NCBI RefSeq assembly: GCF_033115175.1
Contig: NC_084835.1
Coordinates: forward strand, 60,928,448 to 60,992,447
Source of the DNA: Lepus europaeus
Lineage: Eukaryota > Chordata > Mammalia > Lagomorpha > Leporidae
DNA: 64,000 nt
Direction: 5' to 3'
The position numbers were made by a program, and so were the translations under genes. The first letter of the stretch is position 1. The number at the start of each line of letters is the position of its first letter. The notes under the pieces were generated by a model, which searched no databases, was not told where the DNA came from, and saw only the letters and a program-made list of their open reading frames with translations. Positions 1 through 10,655 of the stretch are shown here, one piece after another.

Positions 1-289
1 TCCAGGTCTCTCAGACCAAGAGTAGGTAAACCAAATTAAAACCAGAACAGCTCACAATTTATTCAACAATGCAGCATTTCTCAACTCCCACTTCCCAGAC
101 GCTCCGTCACAGGAACTCACTCAGCGAATAGCTACTCCCTTCTCACCAAGGGCTTGCGCTGGGGGTGAGGATATGTGTGTATTTATGTTTGTGAGGTTAT
201 TTCAGAAAGTTCTTAGAACACGGAATTAAGGAATTAAGAGAAGTTTATTTTGGTGCCACAAAAATTTTGAAATCCATGCATGGCTTTCT

Positions 290-391
290 CTAGAGCTGAG
301 GAGCAGCCAGGACTAGAACCAGCGCCCATATGGGATGCCAGTGTTTCAGGCCAGGTCATTAACCCACTGCACCACAGAACCAGCACCACTC
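290..391 (-). mobile_element. CSINE fragment (head only, minus strand)
   Basis: Reverse complement of the 5' third of a CSINE, with the B-box region (ggactagaacc) and the head (cactgcaccacagaaccagcacc). No tail is present. It sits inside the mariner MITE, so it is either a severely truncated insertion or a remnant left by a deletion. Confidence 0.75.
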
Positions 392-515
392 TACATGCAT
401 TTTCTACAAGCTTTCTAAAGATTCCCTCAATATGCATACATCTCAAAAATTCTGGCACCAAAATAAACTTATCTTTTCATTCCATCTTCTCTAAACTTTT
501 TTTTCTTTTTTCTTT

Positions 516-864
516 CTTTTTTTTTTTTTTTTTGACAGGCAGAGTTAGACAGTGAGAGAGAGAAACAGAGAGAAAGGTCTTCCTTTTTTCATTGGTTCAC
601 CCTCCCAGTGGCCACTGCGGCCAGCACGTTGCAGCTGATGCACTGCGCCAATCCAAAGCCAGGAGCCAGGTGCTTCCTCCTGGTCTCCCATGGGGTGCAG
701 GGCCCAAGGACCTGGGCCATCCTCCACTGCACTCTCAGGCCACAGCAGAGAGCTGGACTGGAAGAGGAGCAACCAGGACAGAACCGGTGCCCCAACTGGG
801 ACTAGAACCTGGGGCGCCGGCGTCACAGGCGGAGGATTAGCCTAGTAAGCCGTGGCGCCAGCCC
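516..864 (-). mobile_element. CSINE, full length, minus strand
   Basis: Begins with a T-rich tract (reverse-complement A tail) and tgacaggcagagttagacagtgagag, and ends in gccgtggcgccagccc, the reverse complement of the SINE head. All internal landmarks are present. It is inserted in the right half of the mariner MITE, with aaactt-type sequence on both sides. Confidence 0.92.
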
Positions 865-892
865 TTCCCCAAACTTTCTAAAGAGCCCTTGC

Positions 893-2104
893 ACACCTCC
901 CAGTATTCACCTTGAATAATCCAAACTCAAAACTAAGCTTTTCGATTAAGACTTTTATTTTTCCAGTTAGGCAAATAACTTCTAAATTTACTCAGGAAAG
1001 CGATGTTTTTGTCCAGAAACAGAAAGAAGAAGAAGAAAAAAAAAACTTTGATTCACATCAATAAATCTTTACTGAGCATGTAATGTATGCTCCAGGGAAA
1101 CAAAGTGGCAAACATGAGGCTCTGATTTCAAATGACTGACAAATGCGCAGAGGACAAAGTCATAGGAACAAGAAACTAGAAGGTGTGCACTTTACACAGG
1201 CCCGATGTTGCAGCCACCAGGACAACAACACGCAACAGCGATAAAACTCCTGGCTGGGAAGACCCAGAAAGGCACTGGAGAACAGGAGACATTTCTGCAA
1301 GGACTTGAACATCAAGGAGGAACCGATTATCCGGCCTACACGTCTCAGCAACTCAAGCTTCCCACCTTCCCTTCTCTGAACTCTCCTTGCAAACAAGGCT
1401 TTCCCGCAGAGGATCCTGTGCTCAGCGTCCAGCGTCATGACCATTGCTGAGACGGGGTGCCCTTCAACCAGGCTACCAGGCGCTGTGGTGTTGAGTCCTG
1501 AATGCTTTGTGCTAAAAAGAGGCTACTCAGCTGTGAGCCCCATCTCAAAGGCTCCACTCAGACATGTTCTTTTTAAGACCTTTCTGCTTTAACTCAGAAC
1601 CCTCCTCTCTGTTGTCGCTTGCAGAGGTGTTGACTATGAGAAAACATGTCAAGTGGCCCAGCACAGGCGAGCTACATACATATGGAAACACTAAGAACCT
1701 GCATCCTGGACACTGGCCAAGCAGGTAGGCTACACAAATGACAGCCTCGAGGCCCAGCCTGAAAACAGCCGGGTCTCCTCGGGCCTCCCACCAGCAAAGT
1801 CTCCCCTGGTAGCCAGCACCAGCTCAGTTCTATGGGAAGGCAGGCAGGAAGGGGGACAGAGGAGTCACCCCAAGGGCTATGCTTGCCTCACAAGCACAAA
1901 CTGCCTGCTGCCTTTCCGGAGACATTTATTTCTCCAGAAAATTACCCCCAGACAGAAGTCAGGGGAATACGGCCCATGGGTGAGGGCCACCAAGGCTGGA
2001 TCCTGTTGAAGGGACCCAGACTCAAAAGAGGAGCACAGGGCCCTTCTTAGAGCTAAGGCTAACAGTGGCTGTCTTCCGTAGCTTCAATAAAATGCTCAAG
2101 GCTG
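893..2104. other. Unique intronic sequence
   Basis: Apart from the small L2-like relic at 1051-1100, I recognise no gene or repeat here. Short ORFs on both strands lack codon bias or domains. Confidence 0.5.
1051..1100 (+). repeat. L2-like LINE 3' relic
   Basis: The string caataaatctttactgagcatgtaatgtatgctcc follows the familiar L2 3' pattern (aaatatttattgagc..ctactatgtgcc). It is short and diverged. Confidence 0.4.
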
Positions 2105-2110
2105 GTGCTC

Positions 2111-2154
<44 letters not shown>
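2105..2154 (+). pseudogene. U6 snRNA 5' fragment (first 50 nt)
   Basis: Positions 2105-2154 match the first 50 nucleotides of U6 spliceosomal RNA without a visible mismatch: gtgctcgcttcggcagcaca, then the atatactaaaattggaacga block and acagagaaga. The match stops abruptly. The essential ACAGAGA box is only partly followed by its normal context, and the U4-pairing region, internal stem-loop and 3' terminal U run are absent. No TATA box or PSE typical of a Pol III U6 promoter is evident upstream. It is therefore a non-functional retro-derived fragment. What follows is unrelated sequence, which fits either simple truncation or a U6-chimera formed by template switching. Confidence 0.92.
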
Positions 2155-2578
2155 AGGGAGGGTAGGCTTTCTCAAGAGCAGATTGGCAGCAAGTCCTGCC
2201 TCTGCTTCTGTACCAGAGATGGCTCCACAAACTCAAATAGAAGGGCCTCTACCCCTGCCAAGGGTCCAGGTCACTAAGGGACAAGACACAAACATCACAA
2301 TGGCTTTGTGGTCACCTTCCAACAGTTTGCTACGTCTGATGCCATAAAAGCTGTCTTGGTCTATCTCCGTGTTCAACTGAAGCACATGGTGGACTTTGAC
2401 AAGGAGCCCAAAGCCCACCCCTGGCTACATCCCACATAGAGTAGTCACCAAGCTTTCCCAGCAGATGCCACCATACTGAGCTGGTGGCAGACCCTGTTAC
2501 TCTGTCTCTCCAGCTCATTCTTGAGAGCATATCCCAAAGGGCACCAGCACTCCTGGGAAACTTCAAAAACAGGGATCC
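2155..2578. other. Sequence fused downstream of the U6 fragment, unidentified
   Basis: About 420 bases directly follow the U6 break. One frame from 2299 to 2439 reads as 46 codons without a stop and looks protein-like (FVVTFQQFATSDAIKAVL at its start), but I do not recognise a family and there is no initiation context. It could be an old processed-transcript remnant joined to U6 or chance. The last 14 bases are the 5' target-site duplication of the next CSINE. Confidence 0.3.
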
Positions 2579-2919
2579 GGCCGGCGCCGTGGCTCAACAG
2601 GCTAATCCTCAGCCTTGCGGCGCTGGCACACCGGGTTCTAGTCCCGGTCGGGGCACCGATCCTGTCCCGGTTGCCCCTCTTCCAGGCCAGCTCTCTGCTG
2701 TGGCCAGGGAGTGCAGTGGAGGATGGCCCAAGTGCTTGGGCCCTGCACCCCATGGGAGACCAGGAGAAGCACCTGGCTCCTGCCATCGGAACAGCGCGGT
2801 GCGCCGGCCGCAGCACGCTACCGCGGCGGCCATTAGAGGGTGAACCAACGGCAAAGGAAGACCTTTCTCTGTCTCTCTCTCTCACTGTCCACTCTGCCTA
2901 TCAAAAAAAAAAAAAAAAA
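2579..2919 (+). mobile_element. CSINE, young subfamily, with perfect TSD
   Basis: Complete CSINE from ggccggcgccgtggctcaac to an A tail of about 20. It is flanked by a perfect 14-bp target-site duplication (aaaaacagggatcc) at 2565-2578 and 2920-2933. It carries the roughly 14-bp extra block (gcacgctaccgcggc region) near 2813-2827, shared with the copy at 51959. Confidence 0.96.
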
Positions 2920-3085
2920 AAAAACAGGGATCCAAGGATGAATAATATTTAGGATATTCTGTAGACCACTGCAATCTGGGGGCTCAGTTGCACACTCAGC
3001 ACCCACAAGACCCTCAACAAAGAAATCTGTGTATGACCCCTGTTTAACCTCACATTTCAAACCATATTTAACAACAATAATTAAG

Positions 3086-3420
3086 ATGGGCTTTTGGTGC
3101 AGTGGTTAAGACACCACTCGAGATGCTCCCATTCAATACTGGAGTGCCTGGGTGTGAGTCTTGGCTCCAACCTTGATTCCAGCTTCTTGCAAATTAATAT
3201 CTTGGGAGGTAGCAGGTGATGGCTCTAGTAGTTGGGTTTCTTCCACCCACATGAAGAGACATGGATGAAGTTCCTGACTCAGCTTTAGTGTGACACAGCC
3301 CTGGTTGTTGTGGGCATCTGGGGAGTCAACCAGCAGGTGGAAGATGCACCTCTCTCTCTCTCTCTCTCTCTCTTTCTATCTTTCTCTTTCAAAGAAATAA
3401 AAATTAATTTAAAAAAAAAA
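3086..3420 (+). mobile_element. CSINE, older subfamily
   Basis: Starts gggcttttggtgcagtggtt, has the diverged body (ggagtgcctgggtgtgagtc), a (CT)n run at 3350-3373 and an A-rich end. Divergence from the young consensus is clear. Confidence 0.88.
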
Positions 3421-3883
3421 GCCAGAAACCACTTAAAAGCAACAGCAACAACACTCAATCTTTTCCTCAGGTAAAATCCACTGCTATATCCCACAGAACA
3501 AGTTAGAAAAATCAAGTGAATTCCAGGGATGGACAGACTGCACTGTAACAGAATGTCCTAACACATAAGACACAAGCCCTCTCCCTCCTCACCTTCCCGT
3601 TACACCAGCTGTACCCCAAAAAAGGCACACAGAACGAGGCAACTCCCTCTCTGACAGGGCTGCCTTCAGAACTCTAGGGGACTGTGGTATCTCCCCTTAG
3701 TATGGGCCATGCTGAAGATGGTGGCTTTGCATGTACGCAATGCTAGGTAAGGAAGCTCCTGCAGGGCAGAGACTTTGCTGGTACATTGTGTGCCAAGTCT
3801 TTAATCAACTACACTTTTATAATGCTAATTAAATAAAGGGATAAGGCTTTAAGAATGGAGATTAACTCTAAGAAGATCAAGTC
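3421..3883. other. Unique intronic sequence
   Basis: No recognisable feature; moderately AT-rich, without a long ORF. Confidence 0.45.
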
Positions 3884-4092
3884 ATCTCAAACTAGAGTGG
3901 GAGAGACTTTGCAAGACCCCCAGTGGATGCCTGACACCAGGGAGAATACTGAACTCTAGATAAACTATGTTTTACTACACAAACTTGCATCTACCAATGA
4001 TAAAGTTCAGTTCACAAATTAGGCAGAGATTCACAACAATAACTAAGAATAAAATAGAACAATTACTACATTTACTCTAATGAAAGTCTTAT
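3884..4092 (+). mobile_element. MER2/Tigger-type DNA transposon fragment
   Basis: Contains the conserved order of this non-autonomous pogo/Tigger family: agacccccagtggatgcctg, then actatgtttt, then tgataaagttcag..aaattaggc and acaacaataactaa..aataaaatagaacaatta. The outermost terminus is degraded. A CSINE is inserted directly after it. Confidence 0.8.
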
Positions 4093-4106
4093 AGATATGT
4101 TCTCTC

Positions 4107-4361
4107 AGAACCGGCGCTGTGGTGTAGTGGGTAAAGCTGCCACCTGCAGTGACAGTATCCCATATGGGCGCCAGTTCAAGTCCCGGCTGCTCTACCTATG
4201 ACCCAGCTCTCTGCTATGGCCTCGGAAAGCAGACGATGGCACAAGTCCTTGGGCCTCTGCATCCACGTGGAGGACCCTGAGGAGGCTTCTGGCTCCTGGC
4301 TTCAGATTAGCACAGCTCCGGCCATTGCATCCAGTTGGGGGAGTAAACCAGCGGATAGGAG

Positions 4362-4401
<40 letters not shown>

Positions 4402-4455
4402 CTGCCTCTCTTCTCTCTGTGTAACTCTTTCAAATAAATAAATCTTAAAAAAAAA
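4107..4455 (+). mobile_element. CSINE with TSD and expanded (CT)n
   Basis: Head accggcgctgtggtgtagtg, full body, (CT)n tract at about 4363-4397 and tail aaataaataaatctt plus A run. The target-site duplication agatatgttctctc (4093-4106) is repeated with one mismatch at 4456-4469. Confidence 0.95.
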
Positions 4456-4512
4456 AGATATGCTCTCTCTCTCTCTTCATCCCTTCCTCCTCTCCCTCAA
4501 AATATCTTACTA

Positions 4513-4803
4513 GGAGAAGGCATTTGGCCTGGTGGTTAATATGCTCATGCCTTATATCAGAGGGCCTATGCTGAAGTCCTGGCTCCGCTCCCAGTTTCTC
4601 CTTCCTGCTAATGTGCACCCTGGAGGCAGGCCTCAAGTGACCGGTTCCCTATCACCCCCATGGGAGACCTGGATGGAGTCCCCAGCTCCTGGCTTTGGCC
4701 TCCCCTAGTCCTGATTCTTGCAAGCAATTGGGGAGAGAAACAGCAGATTGGAGCCCTATCTATTTGTCTGTATCTCTGTCTCTGAAATTCAAAAACTTCC
4801 TGA
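4513..4803 (+). mobile_element. CSINE, older subfamily
   Basis: Starts gagaaggcatttggcctggt and carries the old-subfamily body (ggcaggcctcaagtgacc, tgggagacctggatggag). The tail is degraded near tctctgaaattcaaaaac. Confidence 0.85.
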
Positions 4804-5916
4804 CTGAAGTCTCTACACAGGGATTGGTACTGTGCACAGATGACTGTAACTGAAACCACAGAGAGCCCCATCCCAGACGCAGGAGGACTGTGCTTCCTGC
4901 TGGCCAAATGAGCAGCATTGGAGAGTATGCTTACCGGGAGGCACGGAGACCTTTCAAATGGGAGTTCCTCTACTCTGCAGGAGGGGAGGGGTCAGAGCCC
5001 TTTGGGAAAGTACTCCAGGAATCCCTTTCCAGAACGCTGCTTCCCTCCAGGGGCTCTTCCGAGGATGGTCTGCACGTTCTCCAGCCATCCCCACTCCTGC
5101 TCTCTCCTTTCCACCAGCTCCCCAGCTCCCACCCCAACAGCCTCTCTTCTACCCCTGATCTCACAGTGGCACCAGCCCATGCCCCCATCACATGCCAGTC
5201 AGCTCGTACAGCTCAAAGGGTTGGCAGAAAATAAACCCGGAGCCAGTATGAGAGAAGTAACGTTTTACACATACAGTGAGAAGTCTTACAAGTCAAGATT
5301 ATTCTATTCCAGCATAAATTCCTAAAGAACACAGGCCTAGCATACACAATCTTCCAGAACATCCACCACCAAGGGGAACAATCTCTTGGGAGAGAGCTCC
5401 CGTGGATCCCTGGGGATTCTGTGTTGTTTGCATCTTCATCCCTCAACACTGAAGACTGAAAGGGCTCTCCCGATACATGTACCCACTCTTGGCCTGAACC
5501 ACCACCCTCCTTAAAACCTGTGAGGATCCACCATGGATAACCCACAGAGGCAGGTATCCAACTCCGCACTCCACATTCTGCCCCTGGATATCTGACAGTC
5601 ACACAAAGAACAAACAAACCTGAAGAACAAAGGACAGGCAAAAACAAGTTCCTAAAAAATCCCGGTATGGAAATTCACAAGCGATGACAGTGCTTATTAG
5701 TAAGAAGCAATTTACAGGAGTAAGTTCTTCCCTATTATAGTTCCCAGATTTTGACTATTGCTACATTAAAATTATAATTAAAAGTAATTGTATTTAAATG
5801 ATGAGGGTTTTGCCTTGTTTTTAGCAAAATCCAATCAGCTACCCAAATTGAAAATTTATCAAGGTTAGGCAACAAAGGATTCTGAAGATAACCTTTCTGA
5901 AAATTCTCAGTGTTTA
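4804..5916. other. Unique intronic sequence
   Basis: About 1.1 kb without recognisable repeats. A 144-codon minus-strand ORF (5213-5647) has no domain or codon signature I can identify and is probably chance. Confidence 0.5.
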
Positions 5917-6262
5917 CCCCTTGCTGTGGCGCAGCGGGTTAATGCCCTGCCCTGAAGCACCGGCATCCTATATGGGCGCCAGTTCTAGTCCCAGCTGCTC
6001 CACTTCCAATCCAGCTCTCTGCTATGGCCTGGGAAAGCAGTGGAGGATGGCCCAAGTGCTTGGGCCCCTGCACCCGCATGGGAGACCGGGAAGAAGCTCC
6101 TGGCTCATGGCTTTGGATTGGCGCAGTTCCGGACATTGTGGCCAACTGGGGAGTGAACCATCTGATGGAAGACCTCTCTCTCTCTCTCTCTCTCTCTGCC
6201 TCTCCTCTCTCTGTGTAACTCTGACTTTCAAATAAATCAATAAATCTTTTTAAAAAAATTTT
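5917..6262 (+). mobile_element. CSINE
   Basis: Complete copy with tgctgtggcgcagcgggtta head, the tatgggcgccagttctagtc B box, a (CT)n run at 6174-6197 and an aaataaatcaataaatcttt tail. Confidence 0.94.
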
Positions 6263-6500
6263 AAAACAGAGACAGAAGCCACTTGTTAAATGTTACAATT
6301 GTATCATGTGTTGGCAAGGAATGGTCAATAAGGTCAGAGTTAAACTGTCAACTACAGTCTCACCCCAAAACAGTAAAAAACTACTCGCCTCTCTTGAAAA
6401 TCTGATGCAATTTGTAAAAACAGTCAGAAGAAAGTTTATTTCTAAGTTCCTTGGATTTAAAAACAATTCCTTAAGCTCACGCTTTAAGAAGCCACATCAG

Positions 6501-6619
6501 AGGTGGCTCTTTTCACCCCTCTGTTGGAGGCTGCGCCTTCTGTCTCTCTAGTTCTCTTCGGGCTACCTTGGAGTAACTAGAGAGCTCAGCACTACTTTAA
6601 AAAAAAAAAGAAGAAGAAG
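6501..6619 (+). mobile_element. Short retrocopy of an unidentified RNA with 15-bp TSD
   Basis: A 15-bp direct repeat (aagaagccacatcag) at 6486-6500 and 6620-6634 exactly flanks about 90 bases of non-repeat sequence (aggtggctcttttcaccc to gctcagcactacttt) and an A-rich, aag-containing tail. The 5' duplication begins at a ttt/aaga site, which suits LINE-1 endonuclease. The payload is not a CSINE, and I do not recognise it as tRNA, Y RNA, vault RNA or 7SK. It may be the truncated 3' end of an L1 or of an mRNA. The insertion mechanism is well supported; the source is unknown. Confidence 0.75.
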
Positions 6620-6634
6620 AAGAAGCCACATCAG

Positions 6635-7754
6635 TGCTAAAGTCAGATGGCACATTGATCTCATGTCAAACTCATTATTTGCTTGTCAACAGCGGCTGAC
6701 AATTTCTTAATGAAAACTGAGAGGTATACTGGACTAGTATTTCACATTAGGCAGGAGAAGGCAAGAAAATCCATCCAGATGATTTGGTTGGAGCTGATGA
6801 TTAATTGAATTGGTTGCCAATAGGTGATCCGATTTTCTCTAAAGAGAACGTTGCAAGCAGCTCTTCTCACGATCACTATCATTCACTCCCTACATCTAAG
6901 CTTCCAAGAGCCTCTAATTACCTCCAACACAAACATTCCTGGATTCTTCAATATTCCCTAAGTGCCTTAGCTTCTAAATGATCTCTGATCACACGAAACT
7001 TCCAGCATCTTTTCCTGTTTCTGAAGCGGGTACTGAAGAAGTGCTCTGACTACTGCCTTCCACGTTCCACACACCACAGGCACATCGCCCTGTGTGTGCT
7101 TTATTACCATGGTAATAGAAATAGTTTGGCCTTTGTGTTTGTGCTGAGCTGGCAGTATACACAGATTTCCACAATAACACTTACAGCATTTGTACGACTG
7201 GTAGGCTGACTTGGATTCTATTTAACACACATGGTCTGGTTCTGCTTCTTACCCATGCTAGGAAGGATGGAGGCATTTTCCTATCTAGGATATATTCACC
7301 ACCCACAAGCCCCATTGTCTAAATGAACCAGACTGAAAATCTCCTACTAAATCATTAACAAGTCATCTTCTTTTTCCCAATAACTATCTTGCATTCCAAA
7401 TAAAACTTTATATGTTGCCAGGGAAAAGTCAGATTGCCATTCGACAGGGTGCTTTCCATCTAAGCAACATGACAATGTATCTACCTGATTCAACTAAAAA
7501 AAAAATTATGAGTTAGACTGATTGGAGCTAACAATATTTATCTGTTGATCCCAGGTAATTAATCAAACAGGGTCACTTATTTATTACACTGGAATCAACC
7601 ATTTATTTACTGATTAATACCTGCCTGGGAACATGATCTCTACTCTCAGAATATTTTCAGTATCTTTGCAGATACAAGGTAAATAGGTCAACAACTATCA
7701 GTAGTATCCTACTGTATGAAACAAAAGTGACTGAGACAAAAAATAATCAAAGGT
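6635..7754. other. Repeat-poor intronic block, possible regulatory element
   Basis: About 1.1 kb without recognisable repeats. It contains several homeodomain-type cores (tgatgattaattgaattgg, ggtaattaatcaaac, actgattaatacc) and a ccaat motif. This fits a conserved noncoding element, but conservation cannot be judged from one sequence. Confidence 0.35.
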
Positions 7755-8101
7755 TGGCCGGTGCTGCGGCTCACTAGGCTAATCCTCTGCCTGCGGCGCT
7801 GGCACCCCGGGTTCTTGTCCCGTTTGGGGCGCCAGATTCTGTCCAGGTTGCTCCCCTTCCAGTCCAGCTCTCTGCTGTGACCTGGGAAGGCAGTGGAGGA
7901 TGGCCCAAGTGCTTGGGCCTTGCACCCGCATGGGAGACCAGCAGGAGGCACCTGGCTCCTGGCTTTGGATCGGCGCAGTGCGCCAGCCGTAGCGGCCATT
8001 AGGGAAGTGAACCAATGGAAGGAAGACCTTTCTCTCTGTTTCCCTCTCTCACTGTCTAACTCTGCCTGTCAAAAAAAATTTAAATAAATAAATAAATAAA
8101 A
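7755..8101 (+). mobile_element. CSINE, young
   Basis: Head ggccggtgctgcggctcact, full body with ggttcttgtcccg as B box and tail aaataaataaataaataaaaa. It lacks the roughly 14-bp insert seen in the 2579 and 51959 copies. Confidence 0.94.
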
Positions 8102-8651
8102 AGAATCCCAGATTAAAATGGTTAAAAATTACATAAAGCTACATTGACTGAGAATAATCCTAGAAAGTTTAGTTGTAAAACCTCATTCATAACTCCTGTG
8201 CAAAACCAGGAATTTCTCAAAGAAGCTGTTCCTGTCAGTTTGCCCTCATCAAGGTTAGTATAGGAAGTTTTCTGGTTCCTGGAGTCTCTATGATATCCCC
8301 CCTAAAATGACCACTTCCCTCATCAGGTTGTCAAAGCTCTTGATAGCATCTGTCTTATGTTTATCCTATCCTCCTCTAAGGGACAGGTCCCTATGTTGAT
8401 GTTTGTAATAAATATAATTACCACTATTATAAAAACGCCTCCCGACCTCCAATACTAGTGTAATAGTGTAATAGGTAATTTGCCTAGGTCCTCCCCAGGG
8501 AAACAAAATTGTGGTGATACCTTTTCACAACAGGAGAAGCATTCCTCCTTAGTAGCCTTCATTAGCAAAATTCTTGCCATTTGGTGAGGCCAAGTCTCCC
8601 TAAACAATTGCATACCCACTGGAACTACCTTTTCACCTCTGTGGAAATATA
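8102..8651. other. Unique intronic sequence
   Basis: No recognisable gene or repeat. Confidence 0.45.
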
Positions 8652-8862
8652 AGGGCATTTCAACAAGCTCCTGGAAAAGTAGAATTAAAAGGCAAAATTT
8701 ATTTTGATGCAAAGAAATGTTAGAATCCATGCAGCTTTTTTATGATATGCATTTTCCATGAACTTAGCAAAGAGCCCTCATATGCACGGATTTCAAAACT
8801 TTTGTAGCAAAATAAATTTACCTTTTAATTCCTTTCTCCATGAACTTTTTGTTGTTCCCTTG
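8652..8862. mobile_element. Mariner-type palindromic MITE, TA-flanked
   Basis: TA dinucleotides flank an element starting agggcatttcaacaagctc and ending catgaactttttgttgttcc, near-inverted repeats of each other. The centre keeps aaatttattttgatgc and its inverted partner gtagcaaaataaattta. TA duplication is the hallmark of Tc1/mariner insertion. There is no transposase ORF. Confidence 0.75.
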
Positions 8863-10584
8863 TATTCTTCCTAGCGTAAGGCTAATGACCGTATCAGAGC
8901 AGTAACCACAAATCTAAGAGCTGGCAGGGTTCAGGGACCCTCTAATTCCAGATCAGAAATTGTGCTTTTTCTACCGCTGAAGGTGTTGTTTGGTGAGGTG
9001 GTGGAGGAGCACCATCAGCAGTGAGGAGGGGATTAGGTGGAATGGCTGTCAGTTTCATGTACATACATTTCCTCAAGCAAAGTTCCATATGAAATTGCTT
9101 GAGAATAGAGCTCCCCTTAAAACAAATGGAAGGAATAGTTTCTGTAATCCACTGCTATCCCATGCCCACATTCTATGGACAAGAATCCAGGATTCTCTGA
9201 AAGAAGACATGACACCCCAAGATACCAGGCAGCCAGCAGCAGCAGGTGTAAGCAATCACCCAGGGCTGCTCCCCACAAATACGCTCTGCCGAAAGGACCA
9301 GCCATGCTACCATCCCTGTGAAACCCATGGCTGCTAACTGAACTGAGAACTCCATCTCGTCACTCACACCCATCAGTGCACAGAACGAACGTGAGGGCAA
9401 GATTCACCACAGTGCTAGAAGATCAAGATCTCAGAAGAAAGAAAGAGGGCTGGGCAGAAAAACCTCAGGCATGTTCATTAAGGACCACAGAAGTATTTTT
9501 AGCTTTCAGTGACATTAGCTAGAAAGTACACACTAGGAAGAACTGAACAAGTATGCATAATCATTTAATAATAGCAATACACATACTCTGGGGAAGACAA
9601 CGAGAACTATGAAGGACATCCCACATTGCTACCCCTGACATCTGCCTCTCTGGCCTCTCTGATGGTCTGACCTTATGGGGAGCTCAGGGACTGATCTACA
9701 CTTGCAGTTTTCCAGATGTTTCTGGTATTGCTCTTTCTTCGTGCATCTAACTGGGAGAGGCTACTCTTTGCTCAGCCCCTGTGCCCCAGAGAATTCTTCT
9801 AAAGTTCTCTGGGCTATTTGGGAGCAGTCCCCTGTGACTCCAGTTCTTCACCTCCCCTCAAGACACATGAGGACAGGTGAATGGGGTTGCTCCAGCTCAG
9901 CCCCAGACAGCATGGCTCAAGAATGGAAGACCCAATAATGGAAATAGCCTCCTCATGGGGAAAAAAAAAATCACTCCTTCTAACCCTAGGATCAAGGGGT
10001 TAAATGACAATCCAAAAGAAATCTGTACCCTACAGACACCCACACAGCAACTGCACTCAACTTCTCGGGGCTGAAAGAGAGCCAGGTGTTTCCCAGCCTC
10101 ATTTCAGAGACTGTTCAGAAGCTCACTGACATGAATTCCAGAGATTAATGTAGAGCTTCAAGGGAAAAACAATCAGATAATTAATACGGTAATTTCTTAA
10201 TGCAATCTCACACAGTAGCAGGACTATCTTTCCCTTGGAACTTGAAGAATTATGCCTAAGAATGGGATGTAAAACGTTAGTCAAAGCCTTCCCTGGCCAG
10301 GACAAGCTCACTTTAAATCAGTGTAAAATCAGGAGTGTGCAGAGGCATACTTGCCCAACACAGAATTTCAACCAGGAAACATTATCCTTTGTACCCCCCA
10401 GAATACCCACACCCTCCTTTCCCCAGCATCTCAATATTCTCATAGTATTTCCAACCTGTGGTCTCTAAAAAAGAACTTCAGGAAAAACAGGTTGCATGCT
10501 CCTTTGATTGACCAGTCAACGTGATGCCACTTCAAGGAGCCCTTGCCTTTCCAGTGTCTTCTCTAACTGTAGACTGGAAGTAGG
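8863..10584. other. Unique intronic sequence
   Basis: About 1.7 kb without recognisable repeats or genes; short ORFs only. Confidence 0.45.
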
Positions 10585-10589
10585 GCAGG

Positions 10590-10655
10590 TAGGAGGGCTC
10601 TTTCAAAAGTTCATGGAAATGCACGCAATAAAAAACCATATGTGGATTTAAGTTT
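10590..10655. mobile_element. Mariner-type MITE, left half only
   Basis: Starts with the same ggagggctctttcaaaagtt terminus and ttcatggaaatgcacgcaat as the copy at 12158, then decays after aaaaaaccatatgtgg. The right half is missing. Confidence 0.65.

Larger units (their letters stand above)
190..892. mobile_element. Mariner-type palindromic MITE, split by two CSINE pieces
   Basis: The outer parts show the family pattern: a ttcagaaagttc-like left end, an internal tttattttggtgcc and aaatccatgcat, then the inverted partner gcaccaaaataaactt, and finally aaactttctaaagagccctt as the right end. The element is interrupted by a CSINE head fragment at 290-391 and a full CSINE at 516-864. The order of events is therefore MITE first, SINEs later. 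Ends are approximate. Confidence 0.65.

Noticed and set aside
2105..2347. An 80-codon ORF starting in the U6 fragment as a novel gene
   Set aside because: The start lies within snRNA-derived sequence, the ORF has no coding signature, and no promoter or splice context supports it.
2579..2660. CSINE heads as tRNA genes
   Set aside because: A and B box-like promoter motifs are present but there is no cloverleaf with an anticodon loop, and each is followed by the SINE body and tail.
2445..2952. ORFs of 110-146 codons over this and other CSINEs
   Set aside because: They recur with similar sequence at every SINE (for example 7709, 22540, 37837, 51882, 62963) because the CSINE body happens to be open in several frames. 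SINEs encode no protein.
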